Below are positions 7,486 to 17,979 of a DNA stretch of 64,000 nt, piece after piece. Positions within the stretch are counted from its first letter, which is position 1, and the number at the start of each line of letters is the position of its first letter. The stretch covers positions 372,001-436,000 of the forward strand of contig NZ_JASITE010000005.1 in NCBI RefSeq assembly GCF_030767025.1. The letters are read 5' to 3'. The notes beneath the pieces were generated by a model, which worked only from the letters and a program-made list of their open reading frames with translations, searched no databases and was not told where the DNA came from. The stretch is from Nocardia sp. CC227C. Lineage in GTDB: Bacteria; Actinomycetota; Actinomycetes; Mycobacteriales; Mycobacteriaceae. Made by a program: the position numbers and the translations under genes.

Positions 7486-10095
7486 CTACGGCTCCGGCAG
7501 GATCTCCACGTACCCCTCCGACCCGTGCACCCGAATGCGCTGCCCGTCTCGAATGCGCCCGGTGGCGTTCTCCATGCCGACGACGGCCGGGAGCCCGTAT
7601 TCGCGGGCTATGACCGCGCCGTGGGTCATCAGGCCGCCTACCTCGGTGACCAGGCCGGAGATGGTTACGAACAGTGGGGTCCAGCTGGGGTCGGTGTAGG
7701 CGGTGACCAGGATGTCGCCGGGGGTGAGGTCGGCTTGGGCTATGTCGGAGACCACGCGGGCTCGGCCTTCGACCGTGCCTGCGGATACGGGCATGCCGGG
7801 GAGGGCGGAGGGGGGCAGGTCGGTGCGGCGGTAGGTGCCGGAGATCACCTCGCCGTCGGAGGTGAGTACCCGGGGTGGGGTGAGGGATTGGTATGCGTGG
7901 AACAGTCGCTTGCGTTCGCGGAGGAGGCCGTGGTCGGCGCGCTGGGTGTGGACCACCTCGCGTAGTTCGTCGAATCGCAGGTAGAAGATGTCCTCGGGGT
8001 CGGCGAGCACTCCCGCCCGGACGAGTTGTGCGGCCTCGCGCAGCAGGGCCTTCTTGTAGACGAAGTAGCGGCTGACCATTCCGTATTTCGGGTATTCCCG
8101 GTAGCCGGCGAAGGTGCGGAGGCGGTCGATCATCGCCTGTGTCTCAGTGGCTTTCGAGTCCCCGTCCGGCAGGTCGCGCAGCCGCTCCAGCACGTCGTGT
8201 GTTTTCTGGTCGGCGGCGCGCAGGCCGTCGGTGAAGCGCTGTTCGGCCGCGCCCGGTGCGAAGTTGGCGATATTGGCGAGGATGGTCGGCACCAGGGCGG
8301 CGGGGTGTTCGCTCCAGCGCGGCCTGGTGATGTCGATCTCGCCGACGCAGCGCATACCGTAGCGGTCGAGAAATGCGTCGAGGGCTGTCCGGGCCGCTTG
8401 GCCGCCGGGGCGCTGCGTCAACTCGTCCAGGAAGCGCTGGCCGTCGACTCCGGTGTCGGGGACCTGCCGCAGGTAGTCCACCACCTCCGGGTGCGGCCGG
8501 ATGGCGTCGGCGACATCCAGCAGCGCCAGGCCCATCTCGGCGGTGACATTGCCGGGAACCGACCGGGTGAGCACATCGGCGGCGTTCGGCTCGCCCAGCG
8601 AGGTCCGCAACCGGTCGTTGAGCCAGCCCGCCGACTCCATGCCCGCCCGGATCGCCTGCTGGCTGCGGACGTTGAACAGGATCCGCCGGAGTTCCCCTTG
8701 GATATCGGCGGCGATGAAATCGAGCACGGCGGTGCCGGATTCGGCCTCGATATCGTTTTTCAGTGCCGCGAGGGACTTCTCGCTGTCGGCGATCAACTCG
8801 GCGACCAGCGCGGGATCGGCGTCGATCAGCGCGGGGGCGGCCGCCGGTGCGGTGGCCGGGCTCGGGTCCGGAACCGTCGGGACGAATCCGCGATCGACGA
8901 CGGTGCGCAGCGCATCCCCGGAGAGCGGATCGGACCCGCTGAAACCCTCGACCAGCGCCTGCCGAGCGGTCGGCGACGACAGGGCGCGGGTGACGTCGAC
9001 GAACAGGCGGCCGCCCGCGTCCCGCATGGGTGCGGGGCTGGTCAGCTGCCACACCGACAGACCCAGCGGCTTCATCGCATCGGTCATCATCTGCTGATGG
9101 CCGACCGAGAGGTAGACGTGGCTGTCGTCGTCTTCGGCCTCGGGGATCGGGAACAGGGTGGTGATCGGGCGGCTCTGCACGATGTGGAAATCCTCGTCGT
9201 CCGAACACCATTCGATGTCCTGGGGGCAGCCGAAATGTGCTTCGATGCCGCGGCCCAGCCGGGCCAGCCGCACGATCTGCGCATCGGTCAGCACCTGCTC
9301 GTGCTGTCGCTCCGGGGCGATCTCCCGCGTGCGGGTGCCGCCCGCCGGGTCGGCTTCGACGGCCAGCTTCTTGGCGGCGATCGTCCGATCGGTGACCACG
9401 CCGTCGCGGACCCGGTAGACGTCGGCGTTCACCAGGCCGGACACCAGCGCCTCACCGAGTCCGAAACCGGCGTCGATGGAGACGACCTTCCGGTCGGAGG
9501 TGACGGGATCGGCGGTGACCAGGATGCCCGCCGCCCATGGGAACACCATCCGCTGCACCACCACCGCCATATCGATCGCCCGGTGCCCGAAGCCGTTGCG
9601 CTGCCGGTAGGTCACCGCCCGCTCGGTGAACAGGGAAGCCCAGCACCGGCCGACGTGCTCGAGGATCGCCCGCGCGCCGATGACATTCAGGTAGCTGTCC
9701 TGCTGACCGGCGAAGGAGGCGGTCGGCAGATCCTCGGCCGTCGCGCTGGACCGGACGGCGCAGGCGGCATCGGCACCGAGCCGGGTGTACGCGTCGACGA
9801 CGTCCGCCGCGATATCCGCCGGGATCACGCTTTCCGCTATGGCACGCCGGATTTCGGCGCTCAGCTCGGAAATGCGCGTGCGATCGTCCGGCATCAGCGA
9901 GGCCAGTTCGTCGAGCCGGATATCGACGGCGGGCAGCTCGGCCAGCACCCGACGGAATGCCTCCGTCGTCACGCAGAAGCCGTCCGGCACCCGAACGCCG
10001 TCGATTCTCGACAGTTCCCCGAGGTTCGCGCCCTTGCCGCCCACGCTCGCGATCCGGGTCCGGTCGATCTCCGCGAAGTCCAGCACATAGGCCAT
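7486..10095 (-). CDS. rph: Rifampin phosphotransferase
   Basis: This 869-aa three-domain enzyme is related to phosphoenolpyruvate synthase. An N-terminal ATP-grasp domain is marked by GGKGANLGEL and AVRSSATAEDLP, and a central rifampin-binding region follows. The C-terminal swivelling His domain contains EVGGLMTHGAVIAREYGLP, with the catalytic His at residue 825, the same position I recall for the Listeria enzyme. It inactivates rifampin by phosphorylating its C21 hydroxyl using ATP. Length and C-terminus (YVEIL) match Rph rather than PEP synthase. ATG 10095 has GAGGAG 8 nt upstream. I found no rifampin-associated element in the 250 bp upstream. Confidence 0.93.
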   Translation of the reverse strand: MAYVLDFAEIDRTRIASVGGKGANLGELSRIDGVRVPDGFCVTTEAFRRVLAELPAVDIRLDELASLMPDDRTRISELSAEIRRAIAESVIPADIAADVVDAYTRLGADAACAVRSSATAEDLPTASFAGQQDSYLNVIGARAILEHVGRCWASLFTERAVTYRQRNGFGHRAIDMAVVVQRMVFPWAAGILVTADPVTSDRKVVSIDAGFGLGEALVSGLVNADVYRVRDGVVTDRTIAAKKLAVEADPAGGTRTREIAPERQHEQVLTDAQIVRLARLGRGIEAHFGCPQDIEWCSDDEDFHIVQSRPITTLFPIPEAEDDDSHVYLSVGHQQMMTDAMKPLGLSVWQLTSPAPMRDAGGRLFVDVTRALSSPTARQALVEGFSGSDPLSGDALRTVVDRGFVPTVPDPSPATAPAAAPALIDADPALVAELIADSEKSLAALKNDIEAESGTAVLDFIAADIQGELRRILFNVRSQQAIRAGMESAGWLNDRLRTSLGEPNAADVLTRSVPGNVTAEMGLALLDVADAIRPHPEVVDYLRQVPDTGVDGQRFLDELTQRPGGQAARTALDAFLDRYGMRCVGEIDITRPRWSEHPAALVPTILANIANFAPGAAEQRFTDGLRAADQKTHDVLERLRDLPDGDSKATETQAMIDRLRTFAGYREYPKYGMVSRYFVYKKALLREAAQLVRAGVLADPEDIFYLRFDELREVVHTQRADHGLLRERKRLFHAYQSLTPPRVLTSDGEVISGTYRRTDLPPSALPGMPVSAGTVEGRARVVSDIAQADLTPGDILVTAYTDPSWTPLFVTISGLVTEVGGLMTHGAVIAREYGLPAVVGMENATGRIRDGQRIRVHGSEGYVEILPEP

Positions 10096-10229
10096 TCGAC
10101 TTGCTCCTCACCTGGGGTTTCGGCATGTAGCGAGCGATTATGGACCAGATTTCGATTCGTCATGAGCGACGCCGATCGGCTATACAGTAGAAGGGGGATG
10201 GCGAGCGACACTCGAATGCGCCCGAGATT

Positions 10230-10955
10230 TCATGCGCGTCCCGAGAAGTCCCAGTGATGCCAGCTGCCTTTCGACGAGCCGCCGAGGAACAGCAGCATCA
10301 GGATTGCGATCACGGTGCAGGCAGCCACGATGGCGATGGCGATCCCTTCCGCGGCTCCGATGCGACCGATACCGGTGAGCATGAGCATGACCGCCGTCAC
10401 GGCGAGGAGATTCGGTGCGAACCTGCCGTGGTCGGCGTCGACCATGCCGGAGTCGGCCAGCCAGCGCCGTCGGTGGGCGCTACTCGGATGCATGCGCCAG
10501 AATGCGAGCGACGGCCCGAATCCCTTGCTTCGCAGCGGCATTCGATCGTAGTCGCAACCTGATCGAAGCAATCTCCAGGCCACGACGTCCGCGCCCCAGG
10601 CGCGGGCGTCGTGGTCGGCGACGTGCTCACGCGTCCGCTGCACCCGGGCGTGGATGAGGTAGCCGACGGTCCACAGCAGTGCGATCTGCAGAGCAGACGA
10701 CAGGGTTCCGGTATAGCAGTGACCGAAGCGGCCGTACCGCGCCGGATTCTCCAGCATCGCGCGGTGCAGGCGGTTCGCGGGATCGAGTTCCGCCGCGGTC
10801 ATACAGCTCCGGTAGGCGGCGCCACCGTGCCAGGCGAGCACCAGCCGAGCGGAGAGCACCGTCGACCAGAGAATGATGGCGGTGAGCAGCAGCACGAACA
10901 GCTGCGGCGCGCCCCAACCGATGAAGCGGCGATGCTGTCCGACGTCGCGGATCAC
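10230..10955 (-). CDS. Membrane protein, degenerate M48-like
   Basis: This 241-aa protein has about four hydrophobic segments: residues 18-40, 85-100, and two in the C-terminal third (LLAVTAVMLMLTGIG and IAIVAACTVIAILMLLFL). The loop FWRMHPSSAHRRRWLAD recalls the C-terminal end of M48 peptidases, but there is no HExxH zinc motif, so I do not call it a protease. Its GTG start (10955) overlaps the stop of a 51-codon ORF. No function can be assigned. Confidence 0.6.
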   Translation of the reverse strand: MIRDVGQHRRFIGWGAPQLFVLLLTAIILWSTVLSARLVLAWHGGAAYRSCMTAAELDPANRLHRAMLENPARYGRFGHCYTGTLSSALQIALLWTVGYLIHARVQRTREHVADHDARAWGADVVAWRLLRSGCDYDRMPLRSKGFGPSLAFWRMHPSSAHRRRWLADSGMVDADHGRFAPNLLAVTAVMLMLTGIGRIGAAEGIAIAIVAACTVIAILMLLFLGGSSKGSWHHWDFSGRA

Positions 10956-11107
10956 GATGCCTCTGTATCGTCGCCCACCCGTCGCGACCGTTCGACCACC
11001 TCATCGGCCAGCGACTCGGCCCGGACGGCGTCGGAGCCCGCCGCCACCGCCTGCTCCACGACTTGCCGCCGCACCTGCCGCAGGGTCCCGGCGTCGACCG
11101 GCGGCAC
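10952..11107 (-). CDS. Small hypothetical protein coupled to the membrane protein
   Basis: A 51-aa frame from GTG 11107 (AGGAG 9 nt upstream) ends in ATCGTGATC, overlapping the GTG of the membrane-protein gene. The product is charged and helical (LRQVRRQVVEQAVAAG and RAESLADEVVERSRR). The same frame continues upstream beyond a TAA to an ATG near 11248, so this may be the 3' end of a slightly longer gene broken by a stop codon. Family unknown. Confidence 0.4.
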   Translation of the reverse strand: MPPVDAGTLRQVRRQVVEQAVAAGSDAVRAESLADEVVERSRRVGDDTEAS

Positions 11108-11378
11108 GGCGGGCGGCTCCTGGGCTCGTCCGCGCAGCAGGCGGCGCCATTACGGATCGACGACCGCGGTCGCGGGCCGTGACAACACGCCCGCCGAATG
11201 TGTCGCGGCCAACCGAAGCAGTTCGAATGTCAGCCATCCCGACATGGACGTCCAGGGCGGCCCGGTCACGGCGAAGCGCGCGGAGGTGCCGCTCGGGATG
11301 GACCCCGGCTCACCATCACCGGCCGCCGATCCCGTCTCGAGTAGTGGTCACGAGATGCCACTCGCCAGGAGATCTACC

Positions 11379-11417
11379 TTACAGTAGCCTATCCTAATTT
11401 AGGTGAGGCTAAACTCC
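11379..11417. promoter_or_regulatory. Distal tandem IdeR/DmdR iron boxes
   Basis: TTACAGTAGCCTATCCTAA (11379-11397) and TTAGGTGAGGCTAAACTCC (11399-11417) each match about 14-15 of the 19 positions of the actinobacterial iron box TTAGGTTAGGCTAACCTAA. They are offset by 20 bp, so two regulator dimers could bind the same stretch. They lie 180-220 bp upstream of the first siderophore gene, so they may serve a second promoter or DNA looping with the proximal array. Confidence 0.65.
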
Positions 11418-11530
11418 GATAACGAGAGAGCGGCGCACGTCGGGCGGCGACTTCGCCACCGGCGGCGGGTTCGTCCACGACAGCGTGCCGCTATCGCTCG
11501 CATCGCAGGTAGCCGAACCTGATGGGCTTG

Positions 11531-11568
11531 TTAGCTTACCCTAACTTAATTAGGGTACGCTAACCCGC
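11531..11568 (+). promoter_or_regulatory. Proximal tandem IdeR/DmdR iron boxes of the siderophore operon
   Basis: TTAGCTTACCCTAACTTAA (11531-11549) is followed directly by TTAGGGTACGCTAACCCGC (11550-11568). Both match the iron-box consensus at about 14-15 of 19 positions. They lie 28-65 bp upstream of the GNAT start codon at 11596, where an IdeR-type repressor would block transcription when iron is plentiful. Confidence 0.82.
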
Positions 11569-11595
11569 GAAAGTGGATCTGCGAGAGGCGTTCTC

Positions 11596-12267
11596 ATGGT
11601 GGTTGCTCGTCCCGAGGCGAGTTCGGGTGTCGAAGTTCGAGCGGACGGCAAGGCGTCTCGGTCCGATATGCCCAGCTCAGCGGTATCGAGCTATGAGCTG
11701 ACGTCGCGGCGGATCGAGGTGGAACGCGATACCGAGATCGCGCACCGGTGGCTCAACCATCCCAAGTCCGCGTACTGGGGGATGCTGAACACCAGCCTGG
11801 CCGATGTGGAGCAGCTGATCCGGGACGCCGAGGCGGATCCCGATCCCCGATTCGGTATGCGAATGGGATACCTCGATAGCGAGCCGCAGTTCCTCTTCGA
11901 GCTCTACAACCCGATGACCAGCGATCTCGCCAAGCCGGGTACCGGATACGCGCACGAACCCGGCGATATCGGGATGCACCTGCTGGTCTCCAGCAGTGAG
12001 CGGCGACTGGCCGGATTCACCGGGAACGTGATGCTGCACATCATGCGCACCGCGTTCTTCGACTGCGAGGCCGAGCGGGTCGTGGTCGAGCCGGATCACC
12101 GCAATCTGGATGTGCAGCGGCTCAATGCCGCCGTCGGGTTCCGCGTCGTCGGCGACTTCCCCGTCGCCGACAAGATCGCACGGCTGAGCTATTGCACGCG
12201 CGCCGACTTCCTGCGAGTGACCGACAGCGGGCGCTGTCTGGCGACCGATCAGCTCGAGAACCCCTGA
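11596..12267 (+). CDS. GNAT siderophore N-acyltransferase (IucB/MbtK-like)
   Basis: This 223-aa protein of the IucB/AlcB/MbtK acyltransferase family contains [14 protein letters not shown] and a C-terminal CoA/acyl-binding region ([19 protein letters not shown]). Such enzymes acylate the hydroxylamine nitrogen of N-hydroxylysine or N-hydroxycadaverine, forming the hydroxamate; MbtK transfers a long acyl chain from an ACP. Given the ACP/FAAL genes downstream, it could load either a short acyl group from CoA or the lipid tail. ATG 11596 has GAGAGG upstream; a later ATG (residue 25) is possible because the first 25 residues look disordered. First gene of the iron-regulated operon. Confidence 0.85.
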   Translation: MVVARPEASSGVEVRADGKASRSDMPSSAVSSYELTSRRIEVERDTEIAHRWLNHPKSAYWGMLNTSLADVEQLIRDAEADPDPRFGMRMGYLDSEPQFLFELYNPMTSDLAKPGTGYAHEPGDIGMHLLVSSSERRLAGFTGNVMLHIMRTAFFDCEAERVVVEPDHRNLDVQRLNAAVGFRVVGDFPVADKIARLSYCTRADFLRVTDSGRCLATDQLENP

Positions 12268-12279
12268 GAAAGTAGCGTT

Positions 12280-14100
12280 TTGAACAGCACCGTGTTCCCC
12301 GCCGGCCGATCCACGCACTGGCAGACGTACGAAACCAGAATCGCGAAGAAGATACTCTCCGAGTTTTGTCACGAGCGTTTCGTGCATCCGGTCGAATTGT
12401 CGCCCGGAGTCTTCGTGGTCCACTCCGACGACGGGCGGACGGAATACTTCTTCCGTGCCGAGATCCTGTCGCTGGACAGCTGGAACATCGACGAGAACTC
12501 ACTGCGCCGGGTACACGAGGGTGCGGAATCGCGCATCGACGCGATCCAGCTCGTCATCGATCTCAGCGCATCGCTCGGCATTCCCGCCGACGCACTGCCG
12601 GAATATCTCGAGGAGTTCACCAATACCCTGCTGATCAGCACGAATCGGCGTGACTCGCGGCGTATTCCGGTGGCGGAGCTGGTGCGGGCCGATTTCCAGA
12701 CCGTCGAGCGCACGATGACCGAGGGCCATCCGTGCATCGTGGCGAATGCCGGTCGGCTCGGATTCAGCGCGGCCGATGTCGAGCGCTATGCCCCGGAGTC
12801 TGGGCAGCGGTTCCCGCTGATCTGGGTGGCCGTGCGCCGCGAGAACTGCGAATTCGCGGCGGTGGCGGGTGTCGACTACGCCGACCTGGTCCGCGACGAA
12901 TTGGGCGCGGAGACCCTCGCGCGCTTCGACGGCGTCCTCACCGAGCGGGGACTCGACCCCGCCGTCTATTACTACATGCCGGTGCACCCGTGGCAGTGGA
13001 TCGAGAAGGTCGCGCGCGTCTACGCCGTCGACATCGCCGAGGAGCGCATTGTGGAGCTGGGCGAAGGGCCGGATCTGTACCAGCCGCAGCAGTCCATCCG
13101 CACGCTGTTCAACACCACGCAGCCGACGCAGCACTACGTCAAACTCGCGCTCTCCATTGTCAATATGGGCTTCACGCGCGGTATGTCGGCGGACTACATG
13201 CGCAACACCCCGCCGATCAACGACTGGGTGCGCGGGCTGGTCGCCGACGACGAGTACTTGAAATCGCTGGATTTCGAGATGCTCTACGAGGTCGCGGCCA
13301 TCGGCTACCGCAGCCCGAGCTACACGGCCATCACCCAGCCCGGCTCGGAATACCGCAAACTGCTGTCGGCGCTGTGGCGGGAGAGCCCGATTCCGCTGGT
13401 GCGCGACGGGGAACAGCTCGCCACCATGGCCGCGCTGCTGCACGTCGACCATGACGGGAACCCGTTCGCGGCGGCCGTGGTACGCGAGTCGGGCATTCCG
13501 GTGCGGGACTGGCTGCACCGCTATCTGCGCTCCTACCTGCATCCGATCGTCTATCTGCTCTACAAGTACGAGCTCAAGTTCTCGCCGCACGGGGAGAACC
13601 TGATCCTGGTGCTCGACAACGGCATTCCGGTGCGGGCCATTCTCAAGGACATCGGCGAAGAGGTCTCCATCTTCGGCGATCCGGCAGACCTGCCCGAATC
13701 CTGTCGGCGGGCGCGCGCGGAGGCGACCGACGACATCCGGAACATGGGCGTGCTCTCGGATGTGTTCGACGATTTCCTGCGCCATCTCGCCGCCGTATTC
13801 CATGCCAGCGGACTGCTGCCGGACCAGGACTTCTGGGCCGTCGTCGCCGAGAGCGTGACCCAATTCCAGGAACTGCACCCGGATCTGGCCGACCGGTTCC
13901 GTGCCTGGGACCTGTTCGCGCCGACCTTCAAGGCGATCCATATGAACCGGCTCCAGCTGACGAACAACCGCCGCATGGTCAATCTCGGCGATTCCTATTC
14001 CACCCTGGTCGACGATCGGCACGAACTCGTGAATCCGATCGCCGCATTCCGGCCGTCCGCGAATCGGGAACACAAGGAGGAGGAGGTGGCGGTTTCGTGA
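12280..14100 (+). CDS. IucA/IucC-family NIS siderophore synthetase (DesD-like)
   Basis: This 606-aa protein has typical NIS synthetase length. Recognisable family blocks are [77 protein letters not shown] and LKDIGEE, covering the ATP- and substrate-binding palm of the IucA/IucC fold. It adenylates a carboxylate (citrate, succinate or a succinyl-hydroxamate) and couples it to an amine or hydroxylamine. Overall pattern and the lysine decarboxylase/hydroxylase neighbours suggest the DesD-like subtype acting on N-hydroxycadaverine units. The ORF starts at TTG 12280; GTG 12292 is a possible alternative. Its stop overlaps the next GTG. Confidence 0.92.
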   Translation: MNSTVFPAGRSTHWQTYETRIAKKILSEFCHERFVHPVELSPGVFVVHSDDGRTEYFFRAEILSLDSWNIDENSLRRVHEGAESRIDAIQLVIDLSASLGIPADALPEYLEEFTNTLLISTNRRDSRRIPVAELVRADFQTVERTMTEGHPCIVANAGRLGFSAADVERYAPESGQRFPLIWVAVRRENCEFAAVAGVDYADLVRDELGAETLARFDGVLTERGLDPAVYYYMPVHPWQWIEKVARVYAVDIAEERIVELGEGPDLYQPQQSIRTLFNTTQPTQHYVKLALSIVNMGFTRGMSADYMRNTPPINDWVRGLVADDEYLKSLDFEMLYEVAAIGYRSPSYTAITQPGSEYRKLLSALWRESPIPLVRDGEQLATMAALLHVDHDGNPFAAAVVRESGIPVRDWLHRYLRSYLHPIVYLLYKYELKFSPHGENLILVLDNGIPVRAILKDIGEEVSIFGDPADLPESCRRARAEATDDIRNMGVLSDVFDDFLRHLAAVFHASGLLPDQDFWAVVAESVTQFQELHPDLADRFRAWDLFAPTFKAIHMNRLQLTNNRRMVNLGDSYSTLVDDRHELVNPIAAFRPSANREHKEEEVAVS

Positions 14101-16451
14101 CCACCGAGCCCACGAACAACCCGGATGTGGAAATCATCCGGGATGCCTGGGGCATTCCGCACATCACCGCGACCTCGGCCGCGGGCGCACTCTTCGGCCA
14201 GGGCCACGCCTGCGGGACCGACCGCGCCTGGCAGCTGGAGTTCCTGCGGTTGCGCGCCGAGGGCCGCACCGCGGAGGTCTTCGGCACCGACAGCGTGGGC
14301 TGGGACGAATTCGCCCGGCGCGCCCGCCTCGACGCCGCGGCCCGGCGCATCTTCGAGGCGTCCTCACCGCGCACCCGGGATCTGGTCGCCGCCTTCGCCG
14401 ACGGCGTCAACAGCACCCTGGACACCGCCGACGCCATCGAACTGACCGAATTCGACCACACCCCCGCGCCGTGGCGGCCGTGGACGCCCATCTCGGTGTT
14501 CATCGTCCACAATGTGCTGTTCGGCCGGTTCCTGACCAAGCTCTGGCGGCTGCACGCGTGCCGATCGCTGGGCGTGGACGCACTGGCGCTGTTCGACTGC
14601 GAGGGCATCGACGACACCACCGATCGCGTGCCCGCCACGCCGGACAGCGCTTTCGTCGCCGATCTGCTGCGGTGGCTTCCGGACGCGGCCGCCGCCGGTC
14701 CGGCCCCAGAAGCCTCCTTCGGCGACGCCATCTCGGGCAGCAATGCCTGGGGTGTGGCCGCGGCGCGCACCGCCACCGGCGCACCGCTCATCGCGGGCGA
14801 TCCGCACCGGTTCCTGGAGCTGCCCGGCATCTACCAGCAGTTCCATTTGGCGGCACCGGAATTCGACGTGGTGGGCTTCGCCTTCGCGGGCGTACCCGGG
14901 GTGCCGCACTTCAGCCACTCCGGCACGGTGGCCTGGGGCATCACCAACGCCATGGGCGACTACCAGGATCTCTACGCCGAGAGACTGACCCGCTCGGGCG
15001 ATGCGGTGTACGCCGAATCCGTCGACGGCACGACGCTGGCCGAGACGCACACCGAGGAGATCCGGGTGCGCGGCGGCGAGCCGGTGCGGGTCGAGATCAT
15101 CGTCACCGACAACGGGCCGGTCATCTTCGGCGGTCCCGACCGGCCGTTCGCGCTGAGCCTGCGCACCCCCATGCTGTGCGATCCGGAGACCACCTTCGAC
15201 GCCGCCATGGATCTGCTGTTCGCCACGTCGGTGCCCGAGGTCGAACGGGCGCTGCGGCAATGGTCGGAGCCGGTCAACCGGATCGTCATCGCCGATACCG
15301 GCGGCAACCTGACCCACCACGTGGTGGGCACCATGCCCGAACGCGCGGACGAGAACTACTGGCTGCCGGTGCCGGGCTGGGACGAGCGCTACCGGTGGCG
15401 CGGCTACACCGGCGCGTCGGTGCGGGACGAGACCTTCGACGCCCGGGTCGCCGAGTACTCGGTCATCGCCAATCAGCGCATTGCGAAATCGGCTCCGCTG
15501 CAACCGATCACCACGGAATGCGCGGCACCGTTCCGCGCCGACCGGATCGACGCGCTGCTCGCGGCGACCGCGGCCGTCTCGGCGGCGGACTGCGAACGCA
15601 TCCACCGCGATGTGACCGTCGACGCCTCGGATGTGATCCAGCGCGTGCTGCGCCCGCTCACCGGGCTGAGCCCGCGCGGCGAGCAGGTGCGCCGCCGCCT
15701 GCTCGACTGGGACCGCACCATGCACGCCGACAGCACCGACGCGTACGTCTACGCCGAGGTGCGCGCCCACCTGGTGCGCGCACTCACCGGTGACGCCGCG
15801 CTGGCCGGACTGGGCGCGCCGCACCCCTTCGGCCGCACCTTCGATCCGTGGTTCGTGCTGGGCACCCGCATCGCGGCGGCGCTGGATGCCGTGGTGGACC
15901 GGGCCGCTGCGCTCGGAGTGGAGGTGGACCGGCTGGTCCGGGAAGCCGTCGAGGCGGTCGCGGCCCGGCTCGAGGCGGCCGAGGAGATTCCGTCCTGGGG
16001 CAGTGTGCACGTGTTCGCGCCCATCCACGGATTCGATCTGGTCGGCGCGAGCCTGCGCTATCCCGAACTGTCGGCGCGGATCCGGCCGAGTCGGCTGCCG
16101 CTGGGCGGGGACGCGGAATGCGTCTTCGCCAATGCCAGCGCCGTCGGCTTCTCGCACGCGTGCAGCGTCGGTTCCGCCGCGCGCTACGTGTGGGATCTCG
16201 CCGACCGCGACGCGGGCCGGTGGATCGTGCCGCTGGGCGTCAGCGGGGACAAGCGCTCGCCGCACTTCGAGGACCAAGCGCCGCTGTGGGCGCGCGGTGA
16301 ACTGGCCGACATCGTCAGCGACTGGGCCGTGCTGCGCGACACCGCGAGCCAGCGGGAGGAATTCAGCCGTGGATCGGACGGTTTCCGGCCCTCCCGATCG
16401 CCGCGCCCGAGCGCTCCGCATTCCGCCGATTCGACGCTGGGAGAAGTATGA
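14097..16451 (+). CDS. Penicillin-acylase-family Ntn hydrolase, apparently cytosolic
   Basis: This is a 784-aa self-processing Ntn-hydrolase precursor. The alpha part runs from residue 1 to Gly214. Ser215 in SGSNAWGV is the predicted autocleavage-derived N-terminal nucleophile of the beta subunit. Asn459 (beta 245) in VIANQRIA matches the oxyanion-hole Asn of penicillin G acylase. Unlike PvdQ and most relatives there is no signal peptide: the domain begins at once with [13 protein letters not shown]. It would therefore mature in the cytosol, removing or transferring an acyl group during siderophore assembly. GTG 14097 overlaps the synthetase stop, with AAGGAGGAGG just upstream, and the next gene overlaps by ATGA, so it is firmly in the operon. 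Substrate unknown. Confidence 0.9.
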   Translation: MTTEPTNNPDVEIIRDAWGIPHITATSAAGALFGQGHACGTDRAWQLEFLRLRAEGRTAEVFGTDSVGWDEFARRARLDAAARRIFEASSPRTRDLVAAFADGVNSTLDTADAIELTEFDHTPAPWRPWTPISVFIVHNVLFGRFLTKLWRLHACRSLGVDALALFDCEGIDDTTDRVPATPDSAFVADLLRWLPDAAAAGPAPEASFGDAISGSNAWGVAAARTATGAPLIAGDPHRFLELPGIYQQFHLAAPEFDVVGFAFAGVPGVPHFSHSGTVAWGITNAMGDYQDLYAERLTRSGDAVYAESVDGTTLAETHTEEIRVRGGEPVRVEIIVTDNGPVIFGGPDRPFALSLRTPMLCDPETTFDAAMDLLFATSVPEVERALRQWSEPVNRIVIADTGGNLTHHVVGTMPERADENYWLPVPGWDERYRWRGYTGASVRDETFDARVAEYSVIANQRIAKSAPLQPITTECAAPFRADRIDALLAATAAVSAADCERIHRDVTVDASDVIQRVLRPLTGLSPRGEQVRRRLLDWDRTMHADSTDAYVYAEVRAHLVRALTGDAALAGLGAPHPFGRTFDPWFVLGTRIAAALDAVVDRAAALGVEVDRLVREAVEAVAARLEAAEEIPSWGSVHVFAPIHGFDLVGASLRYPELSARIRPSRLPLGGDAECVFANASAVGFSHACSVGSAARYVWDLADRDAGRWIVPLGVSGDKRSPHFEDQAPLWARGELADIVSDWAVLRDTASQREEFSRGSDGFRPSRSPRPSAPHSADSTLGEV

Positions 16452-17890
16452 CGACACTGACCGACGCGCGATTGGAACTGCTGCGCCGACGCCTGGCCGC
16501 CGCGGGCGTGGCCGCCGACCGCTCCCCCGCCCCGGCTCCCGCGCCCGAACTGCCGGACGGCGCGCTGCGGACCGCCGAGCGACGCATGTGGAAGATCTAC
16601 GAACTCGATCCGAATTCGGTGTCCCACAACATCGGACTGATCCTGGACTTCGAACGCGGCTACTCGCTGGACGGAGTGATCGCGTCCTTCGAGACCATGG
16701 TGCGCAATGCCGGGGTACTCGGCTCGGTGGTCGCCACCGAGGACGGCGTCCCGCGCCGCGTGCCGACCCGGGTCGAGGGGCGCTGGGTCGAACCGGGCGC
16801 GCTCTGGGAATGGGGCACCGTCCCCGAGCGGGACGACACCCGGCGACAAGCCGACATCACCGCCGTGGCAAAGCTTCTCACGCGCACCCCGTTCGACCTG
16901 ACCGTGGAGCCACCGCTGCGCGCACGGATCTACGCCGGTGCGGGAGAGCGCGTCACGCTGGTGTTGGTCGTGCATCACCTGGCGGTGGACGACACCTCCT
17001 GGCCGCTGCTGCTGGGCACGCTGACCACCGGTGCGTGGCCCGCCGAGACCGACCGACCGAACCGCTCGAACGCGCCGGTCACCACCGACGAAGTGGATCG
17101 CGCGGTGCGCCACGCCCAGAACACCTGGGCCGCCGAGGGGATTCGCTTCCCGCTGTCCGGAGAACTGCCCGCGATCAGCGCGGCCGAGAGCTGGCTGTCG
17201 CCCATGGACGAGAGTCCGGGCGTGCGGTTCGAGCGGCCGCTGGAGCGATCGGCCGTCGCGGCGCTCGATGGCGTCGCCCGCGAGGTCGGCGCGACGTCGA
17301 ACGCGCTGCTCATCGCGATCTGCGCGGTCACCGTGTACGCCCTCACCGATGCCGCGGACCACGTGCTGCTCGTCCCCGCCGACAACCGGCGACAGGGCGA
17401 GAGCCCGGACACGGTCGGCTACAGCGGCAATATCGTCCCGATGCGCTTCGCCTTCGCGCCGGACGCCACCGTGCGCGCGGCGCTGCGCGACGCCGTATCG
17501 GTGGTCTACCGGTCCATGGAGTTCACCGGCGTCGACTACGGCACCGTGCTCACCGCGCTGCGCGCGGCGGGCGGCCGCTTCCCGGTGGCCGAGATCATGG
17601 CCTCGGTGCGCAATGCCCCGCTGCGCGGCGTCCCGATTCCCGACGGCGCGCGGGTCGACTGCGCATCGGTATTCCACGGGATCGGCAACTACCCACTGAC
17701 ACTCGCATTCGAACTGGGTGCCGACGACGGCGTGCACCTGGAGGTGGATCACCAACCGGAGGTGGTCGACGCCGCCCGCGCGCATCGGGCGGCGGCCATG
17801 GCCACGGCGCTGGTCACCCGCATCCCCGGAGCCTTGGACCGCCCACTGGCCGAGCTGGTCGGCGCGGTACGCGAACCCGAGGCCGGATAG
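16448..17890 (+). CDS. Free-standing NRPS condensation-domain protein
   Basis: The 480-aa protein contains one condensation domain and no adenylation or carrier domain. The His motif is HHLAVDD at residues 176-182, the active-site HHxxxD with Asp in place of the usual Gly. Later core motifs include [20 protein letters not shown] and VDYGTVL. Such stand-alone domains form an amide or ester between a carrier-bound acyl group and a free amine or alcohol. The ACP encoded 3 kb downstream is the only visible carrier, so it may transfer the fatty acyl chain to the siderophore backbone. It overlaps the preceding gene (ATGA). Confidence 0.85.
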   Translation: MTTLTDARLELLRRRLAAAGVAADRSPAPAPAPELPDGALRTAERRMWKIYELDPNSVSHNIGLILDFERGYSLDGVIASFETMVRNAGVLGSVVATEDGVPRRVPTRVEGRWVEPGALWEWGTVPERDDTRRQADITAVAKLLTRTPFDLTVEPPLRARIYAGAGERVTLVLVVHHLAVDDTSWPLLLGTLTTGAWPAETDRPNRSNAPVTTDEVDRAVRHAQNTWAAEGIRFPLSGELPAISAAESWLSPMDESPGVRFERPLERSAVAALDGVAREVGATSNALLIAICAVTVYALTDAADHVLLVPADNRRQGESPDTVGYSGNIVPMRFAFAPDATVRAALRDAVSVVYRSMEFTGVDYGTVLTALRAAGGRFPVAEIMASVRNAPLRGVPIPDGARVDCASVFHGIGNYPLTLAFELGADDGVHLEVDHQPEVVDAARAHRAAAMATALVTRIPGALDRPLAELVGAVREPEAG

Positions 17891-17979
17891 CCGGTCGCCG
17901 AGCCCGCCCGCCGCCGACAGCGACCGCGGCACCCAGACATTCCGAATCATCCCCCGCATTGACGTAACGAGGTCTACCT

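Larger units (their letters stand above)
11108..11595. other. Intergenic region ahead of the siderophore operon
   Basis: The first 270 bp contain only weak ORFs. The second part holds two iron-box arrays, 11379-11417 and 11531-11568, described separately. The 113 bp between the arrays holds no convincing ORF or hairpin. Confidence 0.5.

Noticed and set aside
8026..10257. 743-codon open frame on the plus strand
   Set aside because: It is the antisense shadow of rph: composition follows the complementary codons, no ribosome site, and rph has clear catalytic motifs.
10096..10260. Rifampin-associated element upstream of rph
   Set aside because: Looked for a match to the GC-rich inverted repeat described for rifampin genes; none seen by eye.
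10230..10955. M48-family metalloprotease
   Set aside because: Only one loop is reminiscent of the family; the HExxH zinc motif is absent.
14364..16457. 697-codon open frame opposite the penicillin-acylase gene
   Set aside because: High-GC antisense shadow; no recognisable domain, rich in Arg/Gly/His/Gln as such frames are.
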